From NCBI GenBank assembly GCA_033220425.1, contig CM065646.1:1061501-1125500 (forward strand): DNA of 64,000 nucleotides, written 5' to 3'. This document shows positions 1 to 10,039 of this stretch, in pieces (the first letter of the stretch is position 1; every line of letters starts with the position of its first letter). The stretch is from Lepraria neglecta. Taxonomy: Eukaryota > Ascomycota > Lecanoromycetes > Lecanorales > Stereocaulaceae. The notes under the pieces were generated by a model. It ran no database searches. It was not told the DNA's origin and saw nothing but the letters and a program-made list of their open reading frames with translations. Made by a program: the position numbers and the translations under genes.

Positions 1-432
1 GGTATTAGGGTGTTGGTCGATTATTACTTCGATCTCATACAGGTTCTCGAAATCTTTGAAATCGGAGGTGTGTCTGAGGGCGGACCAGTCTTCTTGTTGA
101 AATGGTTCGTGGGTCACATAAATTGATTGTGTGATATATGGGGCTGGAAAATGGGTGGAGTATCTGTTAAAAGTTGATGTCGGGGCAAGGACTTTAAGAA
201 GTCTTTTGAAATTCTCGAAAGCTGGTGTGATAGAAGGCAATGAACGATCTTGAACATTTCCTGGGGTGTGTCTTGCATTCTCGAAGTACGTCACAATCAG
301 CTTGACATAGGGCTCCTTGACAGAAGGAGCGCCGTCCATTAATGTCTGGCCAATTGGTGGTATAAAATCTACAAACTCGTTTTCACCAGCAGAACCTGTC
401 GGGGGCAAAGCATTGCCCGTTAGAGAAGCCAT
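1..432 (-). CDS. Unknown protein, 5' part (gene runs off the left edge)
   Basis: An open frame of 144 codons starts at an ATG at 432 and is still open at position 1, so the gene is cut by the window. The N-terminus reads MASLTGNALPPTG, and further in it contains PPIGQTLMDGAPSVKEPY and TFNRYSTHFPAPY. There is no signal peptide and no obvious membrane segment. It is divergent from IPI3, with about 260 bp between the two start codons, so the two probably share a promoter region. I do not recognise the family. The ordinary codon use and the long uninterrupted frame argue that it is a real gene. Confidence 0.6.
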   Translation of the reverse strand, partial: MASLTGNALPPTGSAGENEFVDFIPPIGQTLMDGAPSVKEPYVKLIVTYFENARHTPGNVQDRSLPSITPAFENFKRLLKVLAPTSTFNRYSTHFPAPYITQSIYVTHEPFQQEDWSALRHTSDFKDFENLYEIEVIIDQHPNT

Positions 433-694
433 ATGAAGTCGGCAGAGCAAAGAACAAAGTGTGCTCCAAAACAGAAGCCAGCGCCGGCTGCCTTGACTCA
501 GCTGAGGTCAAGGCATGCTACTGCCCTGTATGCAAATAGAGAGTTGCATTGAACAGGGTGTCGACAACACAGACCTTAGTGAATGAGAGCTGAGAAGTTT
601 AAAGCTTATCGATAAGGGTACAGCCCTTAGCGCTCAAAACGTGCAGCTGGTCTTGCACACAGTGGACTCCCTTCAAGACTCTTCAACGCGAGCA

Positions 695-2390
695 ATGCTC
701 ACCGAAAGCTTCATAGCCTCGACACTGAGCCCTGAGAAGCAAAGTAACAGCGTCCTCGCCGGCATACACCTTCACGACTTTCAGCCTCTGCCAGCTCTCA
801 AATCCACCTTCAAAAAAAGCTCCACCAACACCAATTGTCTAGCTGTCAGCCCGTCCCATATTTTCGCCGCACAAGCAGATAAGGCTGTCGTCTATGTCTG
901 TAGCCGGGAGCGTAACAATCAGGAAGCGGTGGTGCCTTTTCCCGAGAAGATTCACAGCTTAGCTCTTGCTGGAGAATCGCATGGAGCTGGGACACTCATT
1001 CTGGGAACAGAGGGTGGCAGGGTGATACTGTGGGAGGTATGTTTTCTCACTTGGACATTCGCTCATTGTCAATGAGGCTAACCAACATAAGTAGCTTGGA
1101 ACTGGGAGACAAGTCTCAACTCCACAAAACCACCTCCAACCGACCACATGCCTTGTGGTGGACCCAAATTCAAATTTCCTCCTATCTGGCTCGACAGACT
1201 CGAATATCAATGTGTGGTCTATCCCCAGCCTCTTGTCTTTCTCGGCTTCATCAGTCAGCAATAGTGGTCAAGACCTACCCTTCGCTCCTCTCCGATCACT
1301 CTTGACCCACCGCACCGCTATTACTGCCATTGTGGTCGGCCACAGCTTCAGCAACAATAATATTGCTGTGTCGGGATCGAAGGACAATACCTGCATAGTG
1401 TGGGACTACTCCAGTGGAGACGAGTTACATACATTTCTGCTGCCCACGAGTCCCTTATGTCTGGCTCTGGACCCAGCAGATCGCGCGGTCTATGCAGGAT
1501 ACGAAGATGGTAGCATACAGCTCATGGACTTCTACAAGGAGGGGAACATGAATCAATCCTTACATGACCCGGCTGCTCAGTCTGCAGCCACTCAGCCTGC
1601 ACAGTCCGCTAGATGGTCAGCCGAAGTTTTAGGCTCAGCAGTCCTCTGCCTGCAGATCAGCTACGATGGCACTAGTCTGATCTCGGGTCATCGAGATGGG
1701 AAAGTTTGCACATGGGATATTGCTAGAGGGCAATTTGGGAAGCAATTGGCGGATTTCTCGGCTCCGATCACAAATCTGAAAATGCTCAAGCCAAGCAGCT
1801 TTCCCAACGCCCCGAAGCCAGCCTTGAAACTACATAACGTTGTCAAACCTCGCTACGAAACCTTTGCCAATGGCGATCATAATAGCGCTGGCGCTCCGGT
1901 GCCCTCTAATTACACATTCACAGCACAATTCACCTCGAATTTCCCTCTTCCCGGATCCGATGGTGATGCATCGTTCCACGAAGCCCTCAGCCACCCGTCC
2001 TTTCCAGCTTTTTTCCTTGACGAAGCTCTTGCTGAATTCTCTGTCTTGCAGAATCCGAGAATAACTGCCCCAGACTCCTCAGATCTTGCAGAACTTCGAG
2101 CACAAAATGCCTCACTTTCTTCCCATTTGGCAACTGCTGTCGAGCGCCAAAATAGTGCCATTGCGGAGATAAAGGAGCGCGATAAAGAAGCGTGGAGGCG
2201 GCAGAAAGATGAAGAGATCAAGGCAGCGAAGAAAAAGCGAAGAAGGTTGAGGCGATTGAATGTTTCTGAGATCGCTAGAAAGGCGGAGATGGGAGAGAAC
2301 TTCGAGGATGGTGATGAAGAGATGGACCAAGCAAGCGAAGGCGAGGAAGACCTGAGTAGCAGTACCGATGAGATGCTTGAGAGCGACTGA
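695..2390 (+). CDS. IPI3: Ipi3/Crb3-type WD40 pre-rRNA processing protein (WDR18 homologue)
   Basis: Two exons, 695-1036 and 1095-2390, give 545 aa. The 58-bp intron has a GTATGT donor, a CTAAC branch and a TAG acceptor. Start choice: the frame upstream of 695 has no ATG, and the ATG at 695 begins MLTESFIAST, the usual start of fungal Ipi3. WD-repeat ends are visible, such as GGRVILWE, DSNINVWS, DNTCIVWDY and DGKVCTWDI. HRTAITAIVVG is a further Ipi3-like stretch. The C-terminus is a charged helix followed by a basic patch (KKKRRRLRR) and an acidic tail. In the family, Ipi3 works with Rix1 and Ipi1 in the nucleus on 60S pre-ribosomes and ITS2 processing. The family call is strong. Confidence 0.9.
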
Positions 2391-3664
2391 ATTGATGCAT
2401 GGCTGGACGAGAGATCGCCCTGTTGTGCATGCCGAAAGTGCTTGTTTTCTAGCTGGAAGGTAAGCCATTATTCAGCATCTTCAACTAACGATGTGTACTA
2501 ATGCAGTGTTGCCAGCAAAGTACTCCCGCCCAGGAACATTCGGCGCCCGACTAGTGAAGGCGCATCTCAACCAAGGAACATCAGCTTCGATTCCAATAAT
2601 ATAAGACAAAAGATCCTAGTTATGTTGAGGCGCCTTGCGGGCTAATATGTAGTGTGCGTGAAGCCATTCATGATATATAGGTAAGTTACGCGATGATGGC
2701 TGAGAATGCTTGTAGATGCATCAATCGCTTCGCTAGATCTTTCTAGTCCACTACGAAGCACGTATGTATCCGCTCCAAATCCATATCTCAAAAGGGCGGT
2801 TTGACCAAATCACTCAATGTTAATACCGAGATTGCAGGAAGTGTGCATGAAATCCTTTTTAGACTTGGCCATACACTGACAGACTCTTCCTTCTCCATCC
2901 GAAATGCGTCGCCAAATCTTCCTCTCGACTTATTCAAATATGCGCCTCGAATGCTCGGAGTTTTCGCTTCAGCACGTGGTCAAGCCATTGTCGATTCAAC
3001 TTGCGGCGCTGCTTGCTCTCCCCGCAGATTCCTGTTTCGGGCCTGCAAGCTTATTTCTTTCTCGCAAAGGATCAGTTGGCCGCAGGTATGCACTCAGGGC
3101 ATGTCAAATGTGGTCTTGCAGATTACGCCAATGACTTCGTCAATGCTTTCACGAAGAGTGTATGCTTATCTGGACTGAGTCAGTGGCAAGGGTTGGATCG
3201 GTGGTAGTATAGTGGCGTTTACGCCGGCACCAAAATACGTAGCAGTATAGGAGAATTTTTTCTAATGCCACACCCCACGCAGAGTTCGCTCCTCTTTAAT
3301 TTCAACAATCGAAAATTACAACCTCTCATGATTACTCAACACGACTAACCATCGTGATCACGGGGAGCTCCGAGGCCTCAACATTATCTGTTCGCAAAGA
3401 AAGTGAAGTGTCAGGCCTCGTTCAGGGTCCAGAAAACATCACGCAACGATCACGGATTCTTTTGTCACCCGCAAGTCACCCACAAGTCACCCACACATCA
3501 GGCCACTGTTACACAGTTTCGGGATGTTATTCCTACAATGCTTGACCCTTACAATTCATGATTATGAGGTCCTGACTCTCACTTTTGTTCTTTCCTATCT
3601 GCCTGAGCTATCATTTGCGGCCTTCAAGTACAACTTACAATCTTTACAATATGCCTTACTTTTC
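2391..3664. other. Intergenic, no supported gene
   Basis: This stretch holds the 3' flank of IPI3 and the 5' flank of the oleate hydratase pseudogene. A plus-strand frame at 2801-3178 lacks recognisable domains and overlaps other short frames, so it is not called. I see no repeat or RNA gene here. Confidence 0.5.
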
Positions 3665-4721
3665 CAGAATGGCGACGAGAACGCCTCTCATACCGGCCAT
3701 TCAAGTCATGGGCCACGCAATCCCGATTCAGCTAACGCGTATCTCATAGGTGGTGGCATTGCTTCTCTGGCTGCTGCAGTCCATCTCATTCACGGTGCAC
3801 ACGTCCCGGGTCCTCAAATACACATCCTGGAATCTTCAACCGTGATCGGTGGCGCGATGGATGGCGCCGGTGACCCTACGAAGGGATGTATCCTGAGAGG
3901 AGGGCGAATGATCAACTTTAGCTACAAGTGTCTTTTACAATCTGCTCTCCATCGTTCCATCCCTTTCGAACCCGAACAAGCCTGTCATGGTCGAGATTGA
4001 TGAATTCAACGAGATTCCGACGAATAAGACACATGCGAATGCGAGACTCATCGCTCAAGGAAGGCAGGAACCAGAGGTTCTAGACGTGACGAGCTTCGGG
4101 CTCAGCATTAAGGACAAGTGGGACTTATTGAGGACGATGGTTGAGCCCAAGAAAAGCCTTGGGTGTAATGCGATTAATGAGTGTTTCGATCACACTTTCT
4201 TCAAATCCAACTTTTGGTTTCTGTGGGCTACAATGTAAATGTTTTCAAAGTCACTACACAAAGAGTACGTGCGGGCACAAGAACAACAAATGCTAATGAG
4301 TTGAAGGTGCGCTTTCCAGCCATGGCACAGTACAGTAGAGTACAGGCGTTATTTGTGCAGGTTCATCCCTAAGTTCCCGAGAATCAATACCCTAGCAGGC
4401 GTAGATTGAACACTATGCAATCAATTCGATTCCATCATTCTACCCGTCACTAGGTTCACATCCCAATTCCTTACGCGCGAGTACAATGATCGTCCACAAG
4501 TTCTTCCGAAAGGCACGACGAATATGGCGTTCGTGGGCCAATTTGTGGAGATTCCCGGAGATGTGGTGTTTACGGTCGAGTATAGTGTACGAGGGACGCA
4601 GATGACTGTTTTCAAGCTTAGGGGGTTGAAGAAGAGTCCGAATGCGAATTATAAAGGCGAGTTTAATGTGAGGGTTTTGACGGCGTCGATGAAGACGTTG
4701 TTGTTCTCTGCTGATCGATAA
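3665..4721 (+). pseudogene. Decayed oleate hydratase (myosin-cross-reactive antigen family)
   Basis: Fragments match the FAD-dependent oleate hydratase family in order. First come the FAD-binding N-terminus (NAYLIGGGIASLAAAVHLI, then HILESSTVIGGAMDG and CILRGGRM), then KTHANARLI and the FWFLWATM/AFQPWHS region, then INTLAGVD, and finally the C-terminal block GQFVEIPGDVVFTVEYSVR. The gene is broken. A 1-bp insertion shifts the frame near 3930, after YKCL. A TGA follows LAGVD near 4410, where the family normally has an arginine; CGA to TGA is a C-to-T change. The segment between LPVT (near 4447) and FLTREYND (near 4470) lacks roughly 200 residues that a full protein of 550-650 aa would have. 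A normal-looking intron (GTAAAT donor at about 4233) is kept in the middle. Oleate hydratases add water to the double bond of unsaturated fatty acids. This copy cannot make the enzyme. Confidence 0.85.
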
Positions 4722-4925
4722 AGGGAAGCTGTGTGAATCTTTAGTGAGTTTACAGCGTGTAAATGAACAGTCCTATCAGTAGGGTATCTTGGTTTTCGTC
4801 TTTGTATAGCATAGATGAGGATAAATAGATAGGTTTATCGAAAGGCACATGTTTTAAAAAACCGCCCACACAACACCGTGGAATAAGATAGACTTTGGCT
4901 TTTACAAACATGCACCTCAAATGCC

Positions 4926-5035
4926 AAGGTGACAAAAATCTGCCCCGGCCTCACCCCTCTTCCAGCGTAGGGTGAGCGCCGCTTTACGCTCGCGCGACGC
5001 GGGTAAGGGTCGCGCGAGCCTGGGTGATCCTACGT
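4926..5035 (-). repeat. GC-rich foldback repeat, copy C
   Basis: Its left edge reads AAGGTGACAAAAATCTGCCCC-like, the reverse complement of the core GGGGCAGATTTTTGTC found at about 10,000 and 46,600. A second shared block is the reverse complement of TAAAGCGGC. The stretch is much more GC-rich than the AT-rich scrap that follows it and contains self-complementary GCGCGA/TCGCGC segments. It may be one end of a mobile element, with the other two copies in opposite orientation. Confidence 0.55.
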
Positions 5036-6512
5036 AGTAGGTGATACTAGGGTGATAGCCTATTTACAAAATATAGGGGAGAGCTGCTACCTAATATATA
5101 TCTTTACTAGAGAATTAATAACTATTATATATTAATATCTATATTATAGGAGATTAGTGTTATAACCCTAAGTAAGTAGTCCTTTTCTGCATGGTTTCAC
5201 CGTAGACTGGCTGACCCTTTAGAAACTGCCATCTGTTTGGACAGCGATGGAGGGTCGCCCTCAGCGCACCTTTCTTTTTCCTGTGCGCCGTCTCGGAGCG
5301 AAAGCTGCTCCGCAAGGACTCGGGGTGGCAAGTTTATGACCCGGAAAAGGAGGAACATGCGTTTCGATCCAGTCTCAGCGCCCAGTTCTAAGCGACGAGT
5401 ATTGGAGTCACCGTTGGAGATGTGTGAGAGACACAGACCTCTTGTTGAAAAAATCAGCCGACAACTCAAAGGCAATCAGTGAGAGTCTGAGCTCAAAAGA
5501 TGTCGAACAGAGGTATAAAGCTCGAAGGATTTTGGTATCGAACCAAGAAGATTTGAAGTAGCGGCATGATATCGATTTTATTTATATATATGAGGAAGAG
5601 TTACTCAAGTGTTGGAGGTTGACTCAAGTCTGTTGTATTGTTTGACTTGAAACAGGAGGAGAATGAACAGACAAATTCAAAGGTTCGAGGAAGAAGACCC
5701 AGTATATATATCCATTTGCGACAACTAGTCCTGAACCACAGCAGACTTGACTGAATCACTGCAACATCTCATTCTCAACAGAAAGAAAACCATGTCCGCT
5801 GCTTATTTAAACACAAAGACATCACACATCTCCTACCAACCACGCAGAGTTCCAGGCGGGCTGTGGATTGGTGAAATGTTCCGGCACGAAGTGTTTTAAA
5901 TGTTGTGGAGAAAGAGTCAGAAGTCATCAGATAAGGAGGTCTGCGGTAAAACCAGGCTGAAAAATGTGATTTTGTTGAACTTTAGAGAGCAAATCAGCCA
6001 ACAGGAGGTGTCGTAGCTCGATTGGTTTTGACGGTCTGCAATCGCTTCGCTGAATTGTTCTTGGCTAGTAACGAGGACAGGAGAATGCTCCAAGCTCAGT
6101 TTGCAGCTTGCTGCCTTACCACCCGAATTGGGTGATAAGGTGCGCAAAGAGCGTGAAGGTTTGGGCAGGCGTTACTTAATGTAGGTCGAGGTACGTAGCT
6201 GGTAAGATGCGCTCGCACCCACACCGCTTCCACAATAGAAAGTAACTGCAGCTGCGTGTGGCTGAGTGGAATTTGGCTTGGCCATAGCCATTTTAGTCAC
6301 AACCAAATGGTGACATCTATATGGATTAAAGTAGGGTCTGACTTTACTCCTCCAGTAGGATAATGGCTGCCCTAAGATCGCGCAACAAGGCTAGTTTTCG
6401 CATGATTTAGGTATTTAACCTTAGTTGACCTTGGTTGAAGGTGAGTCTGCGATAGAGATAGTTGCATTATTTGCTATATATTACACATTTTCTGTATTTC
6501 TTTATCACAGAC
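5036..6512. other. Intergenic with a short RIP-like AT-rich scrap
   Basis: About 5,040-5,165 is AT-rich and nearly free of CpA/TpG, like the large block further right, and directly abuts repeat copy C. It may be a remnant of the same kind of element. The rest, 5,170-6,512, has ordinary composition. The short open frames at 5,237-5,482 and 5,917-6,147 show no domain and are not called. Confidence 0.45.
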
Positions 6513-6583
6513 GTATCGGTGGTTGAGTGGTACAATCAGCGCTTGCCATGTGCTGGGCCCGGGTTCGATTCCCGGCCGATACA
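6513..6583 (+). tRNA. tRNA-Gly (GCC)
   Basis: The 71-nt sequence folds as a full cloverleaf. The acceptor stem is GTATCGG/CCGATAC (7 bp, perfect) with discriminator A. The D arm is GTTG/CAAT. The anticodon stem AGCGC/GTGCT encloses the loop TTGCCAT (anticodon GCC). The T arm is CCGGG-TTCGATT-CCCGG. No intron. The short D loop and total length are normal for tRNA-Gly. The gene lies about 1.6 kb right of repeat copy C and 3.4 kb left of repeat copy A. Confidence 0.95.
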
Positions 6584-6588
6584 TTTCA

Positions 6589-6598
6589 TTTTTTTTTT
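6589..6598 (+). terminator. RNA polymerase III T-run terminator of tRNA-Gly
   Basis: A run of ten T residues begins six bases after the tRNA discriminator base. This is the usual Pol III termination signal. Confidence 0.8.
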
Positions 6599-7058
6599 GC
6601 TCTCTTTTCGCCAGGGCACCAGTGGGTGCAGTAATTCCGAGGTCACCCCGAATTAGCGCACCATGCATTTTTGTTTGTTTACTTACCCATTACTCTCTAC
6701 TATGAATGGGGGTAAGAGGGGTAGCGCACTGGCCCGGTACCGAGTCGCTGCCGGGGCGGAGTATCTACGCCCCGGAGTCCTGAGCAAAAATTGGAGGCAT
6801 GCCAATCCCGAGGGTAGCAGGATCTGACACGCCGAAATAAACTCCTAAGTGTAAGGCCAAAGGCGAAAACAAGCATTTGGAGAAGATGGTTGAATCCAGC
6901 TACGTAGGCAGGCGTCGCTACCCGACGACTATCTAAGGTAAGACCACCTACGGCCACGCAGGCGCCCTGTAGGGGTAGTCGCTGCAGCCATGCTCCGAGG
7001 CTTTGCCAGCAGGCGTTCGTGACACTAAGATACCTTGCAACATGACTCTCTTTCCTAC
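6599..7058. other. Spacer between tRNA-Gly and the unknown gene
   Basis: It contains the 3' flank of the unknown minus-strand gene. A minus frame at 6,700-7,062 has no domain, and its composition fits noncoding DNA. Nothing else is seen. Confidence 0.4.
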
Positions 7059-8708
7059 TCATGACTGTTGTTGTTGTTGTTCTTGAGTAGCTTTAAGTTC
7101 TCGAAAGTCTTTTGCTGATTTGGAATACGATCCCCGAGGCTCCCCTTTCTCTTTCTTCACACCTGCGGCATCGCATTCTTTCGCTCGTTTTTCCCGTCTC
7201 TTCCTATTGCTCTCCTCTCCATGTCGTCGACGGTATTCTTTCTGCCATTCGATCTTTGAATTCCTTGCGTCGATGTCAAGGCCATTATAATTGGCCCTGA
7301 CATGCTCATTGCGTCTTTTACGTGACTCTTCGCATCTCTGGGATGCGAGCTGCCATGGCTCTGTTGCTGGTTCTGACTCAACACCTCCCTCGTACTTGGT
7401 CTTCTTGGTAGTATCATCAAGAGATTTCTCGATTGCTTTGAGTCGAGCAATTCGCCGAAACGAAATTGGAGCTTCTTGCCTCCATTCTGGGAGGTTCCAA
7501 CCCGGACGGGCTAAAGCATTGTTAGCATAAAAGACGGCGTTATCTCTAAATAAGGCAAGAATCTTACCAGTGAGGAAGACAGTTCGAAGAAGTTCGTAAA
7601 CACTTTCTGGACTGCGTCCGTCAATTTCTGAAATCTCTTGTGAAATCGCTTCCATTGTGATTCGTGATACCCAAGGCGACCTCTTGTCTCTACCGATGTG
7701 GCCAGGATCCTTGATCTCAAAGACTTTCATACCCAGGTTTTTGGCAATATCGTGTGATCCACTCGAAAACGCAGCACATGCTTCGAATTGAATCTTGAAG
7801 ATTTCTTCAGCAATGAGTGTTTCCAAACGAGTCGCCCAAAATAGATATGGTGCTTCCCTGTGCGAAAGTTCAAGACATCCTTGGTATGCACGATCTATAC
7901 TGCTTATCAGTCAGGTCTCATAGATGCTAATTACTACTAACCCCTAGATTTTGTCTTACGACATTCTTTTCGTGAGAAAAGGAATATTGCTGTGGGAAAG
8001 AGCTTTCGTATCGCAATAGTAAAGGCGTCCCCAAACGAAATCTGATTTGCCAGAGATTGAGGGACATCCTTTAGTCTCCAATTGTCCTCGCGATATTGTG
8101 GGCAAAAACCTAGCGCTAAAAGGCATTTTTGTCCTTCTTTTTCCCTGAATTGAGTTATGGCGTCGTGTACCCATGGCCCTGTTTTCGGTATCTTTTCAAG
8201 AATATACTCCAAAGAACGATGCACAATGACATGCTCGCACAATTTCTTTAAGTATGTGACAGGATCTGGTTCCTGTTTGCTCAAAAAGACATCGAATGGT
8301 GTTGGTAGAGTCCAATCTCGTTCAAATTGTCCTTGAAACCGTATTTTCAGCTACAAATCGATTGATATCAGCAGAACTGTGCTTAAATTTAATTATAGTT
8401 ACACTGACCGATTTTTCTCTTAGAAGCCTATCATTTGTCTTTGGAGAGCCTGAAATAATCTTATTCTCATCGGCCTCGTTGTTAGAGTCTTCATGTTCTT
8501 CATCTATAGATTATCCGACTTCGTTAGCAATTGCAGCTGCATCTCGATTTTTAAAGGCATCTTCAAAGTCTTCACCCGCTGAACCAGATCTCTACTCACC
8601 TTCATCGGTGAGGCTCATCTCTTCAAGACCTCCATTTGTGACCATCTCTCCTTCCAATAGCTCTGCAGCTGTCTCACAAGCTCCGTGGGGAATTCTTCTG
8701 TAATACAT
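7059..8708 (-). CDS. Unrecognised multi-exon protein with a charged C-terminal tail
   Basis: The exons read 8708-8600, 8503-8409, 8350-7942 and 7894-7059. The introns are 96, 58 and 47 bp, all with GT-AG ends and matching phases, and the first has a GCTAAC branch. A further 57-bp stretch, 7567-7511, has a perfect intron look (GTAAGA donor, GCTAAC branch, TTTAG acceptor) but is also open in frame. The product is therefore 463 aa if it is spliced and 482 aa if retained. The start MYYRRIPHGACE is the first ATG of the open frame. The middle contains FWATRLETLIAEEIF and HDIAKNLGMKVFEIKD. The C-terminus is very rich in K, R and E and ends in a Gln run (EQQQQQS) coded by a CAA/CAG-type repeat. There is no signal peptide or membrane helix. 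I do not recognise the family. A GIY-YIG/T5orf172-like relationship crossed my mind from the RLE-LI pattern, but I cannot support it. Confidence 0.7.
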
Positions 8709-9924
8709 GGAACAATTTAAGGTCACGGTCCACCAAAGACAGTTATGCCTTATCTGTCTGTGAGTGCTCGGCGTGGTAAATCTTGGTATCTCGGGGCTAA
8801 ATGTGTTGTTACAGAGTGACGTGCTTCACTTCGGCAGAGTTAGACCCGGCAAGTGTTGTGGATGATAAAGAATTTGATACAGGGCTGGATTTGGTCAACT
8901 TCAGCTTAGTCAGCATTCAGCCCTATAAGCTTGCTTATCATGCTCATCCATGCCATAGAACAATCAAGAATCTTACCACAAATACTACTATCATGAATAT
9001 ACAGGAAAACCCCGTATCAGAATTGTGGAAGCAGGTAAGATGTGTTCAATCTACCTGAGAGATTGGAGCTTCTTAGATAGCTGAGGGGTAACACATCTCT
9101 TCAACAATTTATCCTATGTGATGTGTTGAACAAAAAGGTTTTCTACATAAAGACCAATCATCATTCAGAGAGGTGTTATGGAGCTTACATGATTCAACAG
9201 ATGATGATGGATCTAGGTGTTGTGTAGCCAGGGTTCTACGAATATCCGTTGGCTGAGAGGCCGTCAAGAAGTGAAGAAGTGACTGAGTTCATAGTGCTTG
9301 CAGCCGCCACCGTGGAAAATCGATTGCGAAGGCCAGCGTGTCACCGCCGTTTGCGGACGCTCCCTGGATTATTACATGGGCAGTCCCGTCCATGTGTGGA
9401 ATTAGACTGGTCGAAAGGAAGGTGGAAGGTAATCCCGGGAAATGCTTTTGATTTGGTACTGCAAGGAGCGGACAGTTACATGAGCAGCTTACACAAAGAA
9501 CACATGCACCTTTTCTTCTATAATATCAGCATAACTTCTCCCCTTCATCACTTGCATTATTGTAGAGATGTGAAAAGATTCTACGTAGTAAGCCAGCCGT
9601 CCGCTATCCCATCCGTGCACTAACAAAATCCGGGCAGCCGGCCCTTCCTCTTTCTATATTATTTCGAATCAGGCATTTAGTTGGCTTTGCCTTTGTTGTT
9701 ATAATGGCTATTGTAGCCATATTTCTGTTTGAGGGAAGGGAAAAGCGTGCCGCAATCGGAGGTCGGATCGTTCTGGCTCGTTGGGAGCTTTTTTTTTGGC
9801 TGAGGCGAATTCTATGGCATCACCCGTCAGTTCTGAGATCATTGAAAAGGATTAGGAAGACCGAACACTATAGTGTGCACTTCCACAGCTAAAAATGGCT
9901 CTCGAGATGACCAGCCAGGGTCGG
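8709..9924. other. Intergenic, no supported gene
   Basis: Short open frames at 8,801-9,058, 9,249-9,623 and 9,704-9,892 lack domains and credible splice partners. The DNA is not RIP-like. A CT-rich leader for the unknown gene is not obvious. Confidence 0.4.
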
Positions 9925-10035
9925 GTGCCGGATCACTACTGCTTACCCAGCGCGCTCGCTAAAGCGGCAGCGTCTGGGCGAGCGTCGAATGAACGAGGGG
10001 CAGATTTTTGTCGCCTTCAGCTGCTAAGGCTGTGG
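9925..10035 (+). repeat. GC-rich foldback repeat, copy A, at the left edge of the AT-rich block
   Basis: It shares GGTGCCG-ATCAC, TTACCCAGC, CTCGCTAAAGCGGC and GGGGCAGATTTTTGTC in the same order and orientation as copy B at about 46,515. The inner part CGCTCGC-GCGAGCG can fold back on itself. The AT-rich RIP block starts immediately to the right. Confidence 0.6.
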
Positions 10036-10039
10036 AGTG

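Noticed and set aside
2801-3178. 125-codon plus-strand frame downstream of IPI3
   Set aside because: Opens without an ATG, overlaps other frames of similar length, and shows no domain.
6700-7062. 120-codon minus-strand frame 3' of the unknown gene
   Set aside because: No recognisable motif; the position fits a 3' flank and the frame overlaps the end of the gene.
9249-9623. 124-codon plus-strand frame before repeat copy A
   Set aside because: No domain, no conserved-looking motif, no ATG at its start; ordinary chance length for this GC content.
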